Made by a program: the position numbers and the translations under genes. Positions 1-8,449 of a DNA stretch of 64,000 bases are shown here, in pieces. The notes under the pieces are model-generated. The model was not told where the DNA came from, did not search any database, and saw only the letters and a list, made by a program, of their open reading frames with translations. Within the stretch, counting starts at the first letter, position 1. The number at the start of each line of letters is the position of its first letter. The stretch is from Closterium sp. NIES-65 (Eukaryota; Streptophyta; Zygnematophyceae; Desmidiales; Closteriaceae): assembly GCA_948144175.1 (NCBI GenBank), contig CANXME010002466.1, positions 62,001 through 126,000 of the forward strand. Reading direction: 5' to 3'.

Positions 1-420
1 GGCCGAAAGGGGTAGGATCGGGGCCGACGCGGGCTGTAAGGGGTAGGGACGGGGCCGACGCGGGCCTCTAGGGGTAGGGACGGGGGCCGACGCGGGCCTC
101 TAGGGGTAGGATCGGGGGCCGACGCGGGCCTCTAGGGGTAGGATCGGGGCCGTCGCGGGCCTCTAGGGGTAGGGACAGGGCCGTCGCGGGCCTCTAGGGG
201 TAAGGACGGGGCCGTCGCGGGCCTCTAGGGGTAGGCTCGGGGCCGACGCGGGCCTCTAGGGTAGGCGCGGGGCCGACGCGGGCCTCTAGGGGACGAGCTC
301 GGGGCCGACGCGGGCCGTTAGGGTTAGGCGCGGGGCCGATTCGGGGCCTCTAGGTGCACCAGCGCGGGGCCTACAGGGCCTCTAGAGGCGTGAACGTCGA
401 GGCGCCCTAGGGCAGGTAGG
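1..420 (-). repeat. E0 leader minisatellite
   Basis: About 13 degenerate tandem units of roughly 31-32 bp, built around GGGGCCGACGCGGGCCTCTA. They occupy the untranslated leader between primer binding site and gag. The leader of element H at 47880-48350 uses a related but longer unit. Confidence 0.85.
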
Positions 421-443
421 CAGATAGGCAGGTAGGTAGTGGT

Positions 444-488
444 GGGCCCTTAGGAAAAACGGTCCTAGGAAGGACCTGCTCTATACCA
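444..488 (-). promoter_or_regulatory. E0 primer binding site and leader hairpin
   Basis: Minus strand: TGGTATAGAGCAGG at 488-475 directly abuts the LTR and matches the initiator tRNA-Met complement TGGTATCAGAGC with one base missing. A GGTCC/GGACC stem (476-461) and a GGGCCC palindrome (449-444) follow. Confidence 0.85.
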
Positions 489-621
489 TGTTGAACAAGG
501 AATGAAATGACTAAGGATGAAATGAGTACAAATATGGAAACCTAGAAGTGTGTACCCCCACCCCCTATAGGCTAACCCACTGTAGCCTAAACAACTACAA
601 CAATATATATAATGTTTGACA
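489..621 (-). repeat. E0 5' LTR (133 bp)
   Basis: Starts TGTCAAACATTATA and ends CAACA on the minus strand (TG...CA). It contains the superfamily core GGCTACAGTGGGTTAGCC and a TATATATA run near its start. The H LTR at 48417-48549 is clearly homologous. Confidence 0.85.
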
Positions 622-1573
622 GTTATCACGAAAGTATCTTGGAACCGTGGTAAAATGCATCAATGTACATTGATGCGGGCTGATGCGCCCACAGAACGCA
701 GCCTTGGTTGAAATAGTTGTGTTCTGACACAGCGCCAGTCACATCGCGAGTCACATCGCCACAGTGCCAGTCACATCGCCACAGTGCCAGTCACATTGCC
801 AGTCACATCGCAAGTCACAGCGCGCCAGTCACAGCGCCAGTCACAGTCACCCTTGCGACACCAGCAGCAGATTCGACCTCTGCTCCGTATAGAAATCCCT
901 TTTGCGCTAGGTCAAGGCAGATTCTGCCTGAAATCCCCGTAGACTGTCAAATTTCGAGCAGATGTTGCGATTAGGGTAAAGAATGAGACTTCTGATTGAG
1001 TGAGACTTCAGTTCCCGGTAAAGAAAGAGCGCGTTACTACGACCCTGATTTTCAATTCTCGACCCTGAACATTCAGAGTTCACTACTTCTCAACCCTGAG
1101 CAATCAGGGTGCTGTTTTTCTGGAAAATGTGCCTTCAGGGTTTTTTTTTTTTTTGGTTGAACTCAGGGTACCTAAATTTGAAACGTCAGCCCTGTTCTGA
1201 ACCCGCCCAATGCGTCAGAATGTAAGGAATATTCATTTTCCTTACTTCGCGTCCCTACTCAGCGTGTACACCACTGTTCCCGCCAACAGCACCCAACAGT
1301 AATCCGTTACCACTCGCGACACTCGCCTCGACACTATTCCTGCCAATGTTCACGACGCGACCCAACCTCACGGTTCGGTTGGTAATCCGCGCTCTGGACC
1401 TCCGCCTCGACAATTCCCGACCTCGGCGCTAGGCCCGTCGCGCACCCGATTTTCCACACATTACCGTTACCACTGTAGATTCACTATATATTATTCGCTC
1501 ATGCCTTCACTCATAGTATTCTTGCTTCGATAGTGCAATTCTCGCTCGCTCACTCAATTGCACTCGTAATACT
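622..1573 (+). other. 5' non-coding region of gypsy P, probably its LTR
   Basis: No credible gene here. The stretch ends directly at a tRNA-Met-like binding site (1574), so its right part is most likely the 5' LTR of gypsy P. A possible TATA box lies at 1484-1493 (CTATATATTA). The left LTR boundary cannot be fixed because the 3' LTR partner is not in the window. A T-run sits at 1141-1154. Copies of ACCCTGA/TCAGGG recur between about 1040 and 1190. Confidence 0.45.
737..850 (+). repeat. Short GCCAGTCACA tandem array
   Basis: About nine imperfect copies of a 9-15 bp unit with core GCCAGTCACA(T/G)CG. The 85-codon frame across it looks like a by-product of the repeat, not a gene. Confidence 0.7.
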
Positions 1574-1587
1574 TGGTATTCAGAGCC
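1574..1587 (+). promoter_or_regulatory. Gypsy P primer binding site
   Basis: TGGTATTCAGAGCC matches the initiator tRNA-Met complement TGGTATCAGAGC with one inserted T. Its place about 120 bp before the gag start fits an LTR/leader boundary. Confidence 0.6.
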
Positions 1588-1707
1588 TACGATCTCTTCT
1601 CGAACCGCACCCACACCTTTGGAGGGGGTAGACGTCTTTCAGCGAAATAAGCACTGCCGTTCGAAGTGCTCTCTCGTAAGCACGCACGCCCACGACAGAG
1701 GCTCTCG

Positions 1708-2060
1708 ATGAGCTTGCCCGACACCCCCGCCATGGCCGAATTCACTCTCGCGACACTGACGCAGGAGCAACTCAACCGTATCGTGCGCCAAATCGAAGAT
1801 TCGGTGATCGAAATTGCTACACTCAAAGCGGAACGCGACTCTGCTCGTCAACAATCCACGGTGAAGCTCCAGCACCACCACACACACCTGCAAATGCACC
1901 CGCACAGTCGAAGGAGCCGATCGTCATCTCATCAGGCACACCAACACAAAGCGACAGCGTGGGACAGCGCTCAGGCGCAGCCAGTGATGGCGCCGCTCAA
2001 TCAATGCCTGACATGGAGAGGAACAGGGCCACACCAAGCCCGCGGGAGCCTCGCGAAGCC
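1708..2060 (+). pseudogene. gag: Gypsy P gag, N-terminal part (frameshifted)
   Basis: From ATG 1708 the product starts MSLPDTPAMAEFTLATL and passes through a helical stretch rich in Q, E, R and K. Near 1857-1863 the frame slips by one base. In the new frame an S/P/A/Q-rich tail reads to the E1 insertion point. That frame continues without a break through 18190-18206 into 25650 onward, giving PREPREARRHVEFAAISGDH across the join. The gag gene was therefore cut by E1 and E4. Family assignment rests on the downstream Gag, protease and RT pieces. Confidence 0.7.
2056..2060 (+). repeat. E1 target site duplication, left (AAGCC)
   Basis: AAGCC here is repeated at 18185-18189, immediately after the E1 3' LTR. 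Confidence 0.9.
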
Positions 2061-2181
2061 TGTCAAATTATAATGTTGTCTAGGCTTTAGTGGGGTAGCC
2101 CATATGGGGTACACATTTCTAGGGTTGCATATTTGTATCACTTTCATTCCATAGTCATTCATTCTCGTTCTAATTTCCTCA
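2061..2181 (+). repeat. E1 5' LTR (121 bp)
   Basis: Begins TGTCAAATTATAATG and ends TTTCCTCA, directly followed by the primer binding site. Bases 2078-2181 are identical by eye to 18081-18184. Confidence 0.93.
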
Positions 2182-2224
2182 TGGTATCGAGCAGGTTCCC
2201 CCGTGGGAACTGTGCCTAGGGCCC
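2182..2224 (+). promoter_or_regulatory. E1 primer binding site, hairpin and GGGCCC
   Basis: TGGTATCGAGCAGG (2182-2195) lacks the A of the canonical TGGTATCAGAGC. The stem GTTCCC (2195-2200) and GGGAAC (2205-2210) encloses four bases. GGGCCC is at 2219-2224. Confidence 0.88.
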
Positions 2225-2329
2225 ACCACATCGAGTTTTTTTTTCCTGCCCGAAGCGCGCTCAGCCCGAGTCGCGCTCCGGGCTCTCACTTCGTCGAGCC
2301 GCCCTAGCGGCCCCAACGCCCTAGCGGCC

Positions 2330-2940
2330 CCGCAGCCCGTCGATTCGGCCTCGCCGCCCTTCGCTGCGGCCCCGCCGCCCTTCGCTGCGGCTCCGCCGCC
2401 CTTCGCTGCGGCCCCGCAGCCCTTCACTGCGGCCCCGCCGCCCTTCACTGCGGCCCCGCCGCCCTTCACTGCGGCCCTGCCGCCCGTCTCAGCGGCCCCG
2501 CCGCCCTTTGCTGCGGCCCCGCCGCCTCTCTCGCTGCGGCCCCGCCGCCCTTCTCAGCGGCCCCGCCGCCCTTCTCTGCGGCCCCGCCGCCTCTCTCACT
2601 ACGGCCCCGCCGCCCTTCTCAGCGGCCCCGCCGCCCTTCACGGCGGCCCCGCCGCCCTTCACTCCGGCCCCGCCACCCCTCCCACTTCGGCCCCGCCACC
2701 TACCTTGGGGCCCCGCCGCCCTACCAGCGGCCCTACCGCCCTACACCGCCCGCGCCGCCCGAGCCGCCCGAGTCGCCCGAGCCGCCCGAGCCGCCCGAGC
2801 CGCCTGAGCCGCTGAGGAGCCGAGCCGCCCGAGCCGCCCGAGCTGCCCGACCTGCCCGAGCCGCCCGAGCCGCCTGAGCCGCTGAGGAGCCGAGCCGCCC
2901 GACCCGCCCGAGCCGCCCGAGCCGCCCGAGCCACCTGAGG
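2330..2940 (+). repeat. E1 leader minisatellite
   Basis: Two modules. From 2345 to about 2670 a roughly 21-bp unit repeats with core GCGGCCCCGCCGCCC. From 2750 to 2930 a 9-bp unit GCCGCCCGA repeats. All frames on both strands stay open across such repeats, so long predicted proteins here are not trustworthy. A GTGAGA at 3044-3049, like the splice-donor motif of other copies, closes the leader. Confidence 0.88.
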
Positions 2941-3111
2941 GGCCGAGCCGCTGGTGCCGCGGAGCCGCAGTTGCTGCTGAGCCGTCCGAGCAGCCGTGTT
3001 GCCGTGTTGCTGTGCTACTGAGCTGCCCGAACCGCCCTGTCTGGTGAGAGAAGCGCTTCCGTCACTGCACTGCCCCTGTCCTACACTTGGTACTGCTAGT
3101 CTACTGTTGTC

Positions 3112-3499
3112 ATAGCTACCCCTAGTGTCCTCGCGTTTGACGCTGAGGGTCGAGCCATTGACTTTGAGGTCTGGGTCGACGACCTGAAGCTGTTCTTACA
3201 GTGCGATAGGGCAGACGGTCTCTCTCTCTTTGACCTCACCTCTGGCGCCTCTCCTGCCCCTGCTGCTGTTGCTGACCTCACTGTTCGCTCCCAGTGGGCC
3301 ACGCGCGATGCTGCTGCACGTCTTGCTGTGCGTCGCCACCTGCCTACCACTGAGCGCGCGCACTTTAGTCAGTACAAGAGTGCTCAGACCTTGTACGACG
3401 CTGTAGTTGCGCGCTACTCTTCCCCTGCCACTGCTGCACTGAGCCGCCTCATGCTACCGTACCTCTTCCCTGACCTTGCTGTCTTTCCCACAGTCGCTG
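3112..3499 (+). pseudogene. gag: E1 Gag, N-terminal half (start codon lost)
   Basis: Copia-type Gag. It aligns throughout with the E2 Gag starting at 4754, but the start is ATA at 3112-3114 instead of ATG. The frame is otherwise open for 129 codons and is cut by E2 at CGCTG. Reading resumes at 10978 with the split codon G/AC restored. Gag would form the virus-like particle that packages element RNA. Conserved stretches include VDDL(K/Q)LFLQ and RYSSPATAALSRLMLPYLF. Confidence 0.85.
3495..3499 (+). repeat. E2 target site duplication, left (CGCTG)
   Basis: CGCTG here is repeated at 10973-10977 after the E2 3' LTR. Confidence 0.93.
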
Positions 3500-3630
3500 T
3501 GTCAGAACATTATAGCTTATGCTTTTGTGTAGGCTGTAGTGGGGTAGCCCATATGGGGTACAACCCAATTAGGGTTAGTACTTGTACCCAACTGTTTCAG
3601 AGTTCATTCATTCTCGTTCTCATTTTCTCA
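3500..3630 (+). repeat. E2 5' LTR (131 bp)
   Basis: TGTCAGAACATTATAGC to TTTTCTCA. The core TGTAGGCTGTAGTGGGGTAG is shared by most copies. CCCATATGGG is a 10-bp palindrome, and AACCCAATTAGGGTT can fold as a small stem. Confidence 0.95.
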
Positions 3631-3673
3631 TGGTATCGAGCAGGTTCCCCTGTGGGAACTGTGCCTAGGGCCC
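3631..3673 (+). promoter_or_regulatory. E2 primer binding site, hairpin and GGGCCC
   Basis: TGGTATCGAGCAGG at 3631, stem GTTCCC (3644-3649) with GGGAAC (3653-3658), GGGCCC at 3668-3673. Confidence 0.88.
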
Positions 3674-3799
3674 ACCAAATTTCGATTTTTTTTCCTGCCC
3701 AAAGCGCGCTCCGCCCAAGTCGCGCTCTCACCTCATCGAGCTGCCCTAGCGGCCCCTATGCCCTGGCGGCCCTCTCTACCTTAGCGGCCTCGTCACCCG

Positions 3800-4690
3800 T
3801 TCGTGCGGCCCCACCACCTACTAGCGTGGCCCCGCCACCCGCATTCGCGGCCCCGCCGCCCTACGTCGCGACCCCGCCGCCCTACGTCGCGACCCCGCCG
3901 CCCTAACTGCGGCCTCGCCGCCCTACTCCTGTGGCCCCGCCGCCCTACTTCGCGGCCCCGCCGCTCTACGTCGCGGCCCCGCCGCCCTGTTCAGCGGCCC
4001 CGCCGCCCCACTTCGCGGCCCCGCAGCCCCACTTCGCGGCCCCGCCGCCCTGCTTCAGCGGCCCCGCCGCCCGTCTGCTGCGGATCCGCCGCCCCACTTC
4101 GCGGCCCCGCCGCCCTTCTTCAGCGGCCCCGCCGCCCGTCTGCTGCGGCCCCGCCGCCCCACTTCGCGGCCCCGCCGCCCCACTTCGCGGCCCCGCCGCC
4201 CTACTTCAACGGGCCCCGCCGCCCTACTTCAGCGGCCCCGCCGCCCTACGTCTGCGGCCCCGCCGCCCGTCTGCTGCGGCCCCGCCGCCCTACACCTGCG
4301 GCCCCGCCGCCCTACTTCAAGGGCCCCGCCGCCCTACTTCAAGGGCCCCGCCGCCCTACTTCACCGGCCCCGCTGCCCTACGTCAACGGGTCCCGCCGCC
4401 CGTCTGCTGCGGCCCCGCCGCTCTCCCCTCCTGCAGCAACGCGCCCGAGCCGCAGACCGCCGCGCCGCCCTGTACCAAAGGAGCCGAGCCACCCTGCCGC
4501 CAAGCCGCCCGGCCCCCCCACCAGCCAAGCCGCCGTGCAGCCGAGCCGCCCAGCCGCCGAGCCGCCGAGCAGCCGAGCCGCCCAGCAGCCGAGCCGCCCC
4601 GCAGCCGAGCCGTTGAGCCGCCCAGCAGCCGAGCCGCCCAGCCGCCGAGCCGCCCTATAGTTGAGCCGCCCGAGCAACCCTGTCCGGTGA
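3800..4690 (+). repeat. E2 leader minisatellite
   Basis: About 25 units of 21-24 bp with core CGCGGCCCCGCCGCCC run to 4430. An array of GCCGAGCCGCC-type units follows to about 4680. GTGAGC at 4687-4692 then precedes the gag ATG by 62 bp. Predicted Pro/Ala/Arg-rich proteins across it are repeat artefacts. Confidence 0.88.
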
Positions 4691-4753
4691 GCACAGCCTC
4701 TCTGTCACTGCGTGCCCTTCCCCTACTGCTTGCACTGCTAGTCTACCGTCATC

Positions 4754-5220
4754 ATGGCTACCCCTAGTGTCCTCGCTTTTGACGCTGAGGGTCGAGCCAT
4801 TGACTTTGAGGTCTGGGTCGACGACCTGCAGCTGTTCTTACAGTGCGATAGGACGGACGGTCTTTCTCTCTTTGACCTCACATCTGGCGCCTCTCCTGCC
4901 CCTGCTGCTGATGCTGACCCCACTGTTCGCTCTCAGTGGGCCACCCGCGATGCTGCTGCACGTCTTGCTGTGCGTCGCCACCTCCCTACCACTGAGCGCG
5001 CGCACTTTAGTCAGTACAAGAGTGCTCAGACCTTGTACGACGCTGTAGTTGCGCGCTACTCTTCCCCTGCCACTGCTGCACTGAGCCGCCTCATGCTACC
5101 GTACCTCTTCCCTGACCTTGCTGCATTTCCCACAGTTGCTGACCTCATTACGCACCTCCGCACTAGTGACACTCGCTACCGCGCCGCGCTGCCTGCTGAG
5201 TTCTGCGCCAAGAACCCCCC
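4754..5220 (+). pseudogene. gag: E2 Gag, N-terminal half
   Basis: ATG 4754 (MATPSVLAFDAEGRAIDFE) is the start conserved in E3 and E4. About 155 residues of copia-type Gag follow, including LPTTERAHFSQYKSAQ and PTVADLITHLRTSDTRYRAA. The frame runs into an 18-C tract (5215-5232). In E1 the equivalent 19-C tract keeps the frame, so one base is missing or two are extra here, and the rest of Gag is in another frame from 5233. Confidence 0.85.
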
Positions 5221-5232
5221 CCCCCCCCCCCC

Positions 5233-6750
5233 ATGTACATCACTCTCTATTACATAGTCACCCGCCTCCCTGACTCCCTTCGCGTAGTCAGGGACCACTT
5301 TCTCTCAGTCTGTCCCACCACTCTCACTGTTGACCTCCTAGAGAAGGCCCTCCTAGCAGCGGAGAAGAGCATAGTCGCTGTAGGAGCCTCTCGTGGTGAC
5401 CCTCGCACCCCCATCTTTGAGGGGTGTTCCCCTTCCCCCTTGTTGCCCTCTGTCGCCTCTGCTGCTGCGGCCGACCTACTTGGTCTTGAGTCGGTTGGTG
5501 CGGCGTCTGCCCCTAGCAGGAGACGCCGCTCTGGCAAGGGCAAGGGGGGCAAGGGCGCGGGTGGAGCTAGCGGGGGTGGTGGAGGTGGCGGTGGAGGCGG
5601 CGGAGGGAGTGGGGGTGGCGGTGGGAGTGGTGCCAGGGGTGGAGTTGGCGGTGGCAGCGGCGGAGGCGGAGGCGGCGGTGGCGGTAGCGGTGGGAGCGGA
5701 GGCGGCGGTGGCGGCGGAGGTGGAGGCGGCGGTGGTGGAGGAGGTGGAGCTGGTCGAGATGGTACTTCTCAGCGGAGCGGCTCAGGGAGTGGTCATCGCC
5801 AGCAGCAGCAGCAGCGTTCTCGGGACATCCCCCCTCCTCAGCAGCTCCGTGAGTGGTACACGCAGCGTCAGCGTGGTGGGGGTTTTGGCCCGTGCACCTA
5901 CGTCCTCCGCTCCGGCGACCGCACGGGTGAGCAGTGTGGGGGTGCTCACCCCACCCAGCGCTGCTTTGGCCGCCTGACGGACGCTTGGCGTCACCAGTTC
6001 CCGGAGGCTAGTGAGATCCCCCGCTGGGGAGAGCTCTCTAGGGCAGGCGTAGCTATCTTTGATCTTGACTTTGATGCTATCCTTGCTGCCATGTATGCTC
6101 TGACTGTTAGTGATGACGGTGACTATTACCGGTGTTTCCTGCCCGACCCGGGCATTGGTACTGCTGCTCTAGGTACTGGTGAGTCTGCTGCTCTAGGTGC
6201 CAGTGCGTCCGCGCCCTCAGATGCTGGTGAGTCTGCGCTCTTAGGTACCACGTCGGCTTCGGCCTCCCTCACCTTCACACTTTACTCAAGGGCTTCTCGC
6301 TCCTTCTTTCGAGACCGCACCACACTCACGCCGCTTGTTCGGCGAGTTGCAGTCTCCCTGGCAGACCCCTCTGGGGGTCCTGTCCTCTCTCACTTCTCCA
6401 CTGTCCTCCCGTGTCCGGCTGCCCCCTCTGACACCTTGTCTGGTCTTTACCTCCACTCGTTCTCTACAAACTTGGTGAGTGGTGCTGACCTGCAGGATAC
6501 GGGGGTTCACCAGTTCACTCCTGCGAGTCAGCGGGTGACCCACTGCACGGACGCTCGGACAGGCCGACACCTGGCCACGTTTACACGTCGGCTGGGGTCG
6601 AGCCTGTACACACTGAACACTGAGTCTCCTCCGGCTGCTGAGTCTGGTCAGGTAGCTTTGTCGGGTCAGGTGTTTGCTGCAGCGTCCAGGTCTGGTCCTG
6701 AGTCTGCCCCCTGCTCATGTCGCCTCTTGTCTCACGAGACTCTCCTCTAG
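5233..6750 (+). pseudogene. gag-pol: E2 Gag C-terminus, zinc knuckle and dead protease
   Basis: Begins MYITLYYIVTRLPDSLR (rest of Gag). A glycine-rich tract of about 70 residues follows, then QQQQQ and PPPQQLREWY. The zinc knuckle is stretched to CX13CX3HX4C (CTYVLRSGDRTGEQC...H...C). A conserved DLDFDAILAAMYAL block precedes the protease. The protease site reads LYSRAS where other copies have LDSGAS, so the catalytic Asp and the Gly are gone. The frame ends in TAG (6748) in place of the Trp of LLWHHRLGHP. Confidence 0.85.
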
Positions 6751-7660
6751 CACCACCGTCTTGGTCACCCCTCCCTGCCTCGTCTCCGAGGCATGGCTTC
6801 CCGTGTCCTTGTCTCTGGTCTTCCCCGGTCCCTCCCTTCCCTTCCTCCGGGGCCTGGTCCTTCCTGTGTCCCCTGTGTCGAGGGGCGTCTCCGAGCTGCC
6901 CCTCACTCCTCTCAGTTTCCCCCGACAGAGGCCCCGCTGCAGACGCTTCACATGGACGTGTGGGGCCCGGCCCGCGTCCGTGGACAGGGTCACGAGCGCT
7001 ACTTCCTGCTGGTGGTTGACGACTACTCGCGTCACACCACAGTCTTCCCCTTGCGCAGCAAGGGTGATGTCGCTGAGGTGTTGATCGACTGAATCCGCGC
7101 AGCTCGTCTCCAGCTCAGGAGGAGCTTCGGCTCGGACTTTCCTGTTCTGCGTCTGCACTCTTACCGAGGCGGAGAGTTCTCCTCTGGCCTTCTGCGAGCC
7201 TACTGTCGTGCGCGAGGCATCCGCCAGACCTTCACGCTTCCGGAATCTCCACAGCAAAATGGGATTGCTGAGCGCCGCATTGGCATGGTCATGGACGTCG
7301 CTCGTACGTCCATGATGCATGCGGCTGCCCCCCATTTTCTGTGGCCGTTTGCGGTTCGGTACGCGGCGCATCAGATCAACCTTCACCCCAGGGTCTCCAG
7401 ACCGGAGACCTCCCCAGCCTTGCTGTGGACGGGGAAGGTCGGCGATGCGTCTACGTTCCGTGTCTGGGGATCTGGGGCGTTTGTCCGCGACTTGTCTGCG
7501 GACAAGCTGTCCCCTCGTGCTGCTCCCTGTGTCTTCCTTGGCTTCCCCCCTGACGCCCCTGGGTGGCAGTTCTACCACCCCACCTCTCGTCGTGTTCTGT
7601 CCTCCAAGGACGTCACGTTCAACGAGTCAGTACCCTATTACCGCCTCTTCCCTCCCCCCG
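6751..7660 (+). pseudogene. pol: E2 integrase
   Basis: Integrase that would insert element cDNA. It opens with HHRLGHPS (pre-integrase zinc-binding region) and CVPCVEGR, then the core LHMDVWGP with the first catalytic Asp. TGA 7090 replaces a Trp codon. The second catalytic Asp is changed (HSYRGGEF instead of HSDRGGEF). The Glu of QQNGIAERRIGM remains. The C-terminal part continues to SVPYYRLFP, where an indel shifts the frame. Confidence 0.85.
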
Positions 7661-7734
7661 CCACTGCACTTCCTTGTGCCAGGTCCCCCCCCGGTAGACC
7701 CCCTCCCCCCTCAGGTTCCTGCCCCTTCAGGTAT

Positions 7735-8449
7735 GTCCCAGGTAGATGCAGTTGAGCCGGTCAAGGTTGCTGGTGACTCTGGTAGAGCTGCGGGTGCTGA
7801 GCTTGGGGGTGGTGACTCTAGGGGTGCTGCGCGCGTGGGTGCTGAGCCTGTAGGTGCTGCGTCTGGGGATGCTGCGACTGGGGGTGCTGAGCCTGGGGGT
7901 GCTGAGCCTGGGGGTGCTACGACTTGGGGTGCTGAGCCTGGGGGTGCTACGACTGGGGGTGCTGAGCCTGGGGGTCCTTCGCCTGGGGGTGCTGAGTGTG
8001 GAGCTACTGAGCCTGGGGGTGCGGAGCCCGCGGCCGGTGGACCTGCTCGTGTGGCGTCTGACGGTGCTGGGCCTGTTGGTTCTCCGGGTGCTTCGTCTCG
8101 GCGGGAGCCACTCTCTCCACAGGAGCTGCGCGAGTGGTTTGCCCGGCGCTGGAGGCGTACTACTGGAGCTGGTGCTTCTTCGGCTGCTGAGGGTGCTGGT
8201 GCCGCAGGTCTCGGAGGTTCTAGTCCTGCGAGTGCTACTGGAGTCGGAGCTGCTGAGGGTGTTGGCGCGGAGGCCACTGCTGTCAGTCCTGGCGGCGGTC
8301 CTGCTGTGGGTGCTAGAGGTGCTGCTGGAGGTACTGGAGCTGGAGGTGCTGTTGACGCTAGTACTACCGCTGGGGGTGCTGGTGCTGTCCCTGCTGTGCC
8401 TGGAGTCGCCGCGCGGCCTCGGCCGTACTTTGTTCCGCTCCTTCAGTAG
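7735..8449 (+). pseudogene. pol: E2 integrase-RT linker with AEPGG repeats
   Basis: Low-complexity linker. From about 7795 to 8035 a 15-bp unit GCTGAGCCTGGGGGT encodes repeated AEPGG and ATTGG. The conserved block SRREPLSPQELREWFARRW follows at about 8095-8155, then a Gly/Ala tract and RPRPYFVPLLQ. A CAG-to-TAG stop is at 8447. The repeat is open in several frames, which creates long Leu/Val-rich shadow frames. Confidence 0.8.

Larger units (their letters stand above)
1..621 (-). mobile_element. Copia element E0, 5' end only
   Basis: This is the 5' end of a minus-strand Ty1/copia element whose coding part lies left of the window. Read on the minus strand it has a 133-bp LTR, a tRNA-Met binding site, a hairpin, a GGGCCC motif and then a GC-rich repeat leader that runs off the edge. 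It belongs to the same family as element H (LTR and leader repeats alike). Confidence 0.85.

Noticed and set aside
1-420. CRISPR-like regular repeats
   Set aside because: Units are directly tandem without unique spacers and lie in a retrotransposon leader.
717-974. 85-codon frame as a gene
   Set aside because: Made by the GCCAGTCACA tandem array; no similarity and no start context.
1639-1905. Minus-strand small frames opposite gypsy P gag
   Set aside because: Antisense shadows; the plus-strand frame is supported by joining to downstream gag.
3803-4767. Long Pro/Ala/Arg-rich frames resembling cell-wall proteins
   Set aside because: Leader minisatellite of E2 read in two frames; all frames are open and no signal peptide or conserved end exists.
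6715-7578. 287-codon open frame on the minus strand
   Set aside because: Antisense shadow of E2 integrase; equivalents appear opposite integrase in E3, E4, J and S because of GC-rich codon use.
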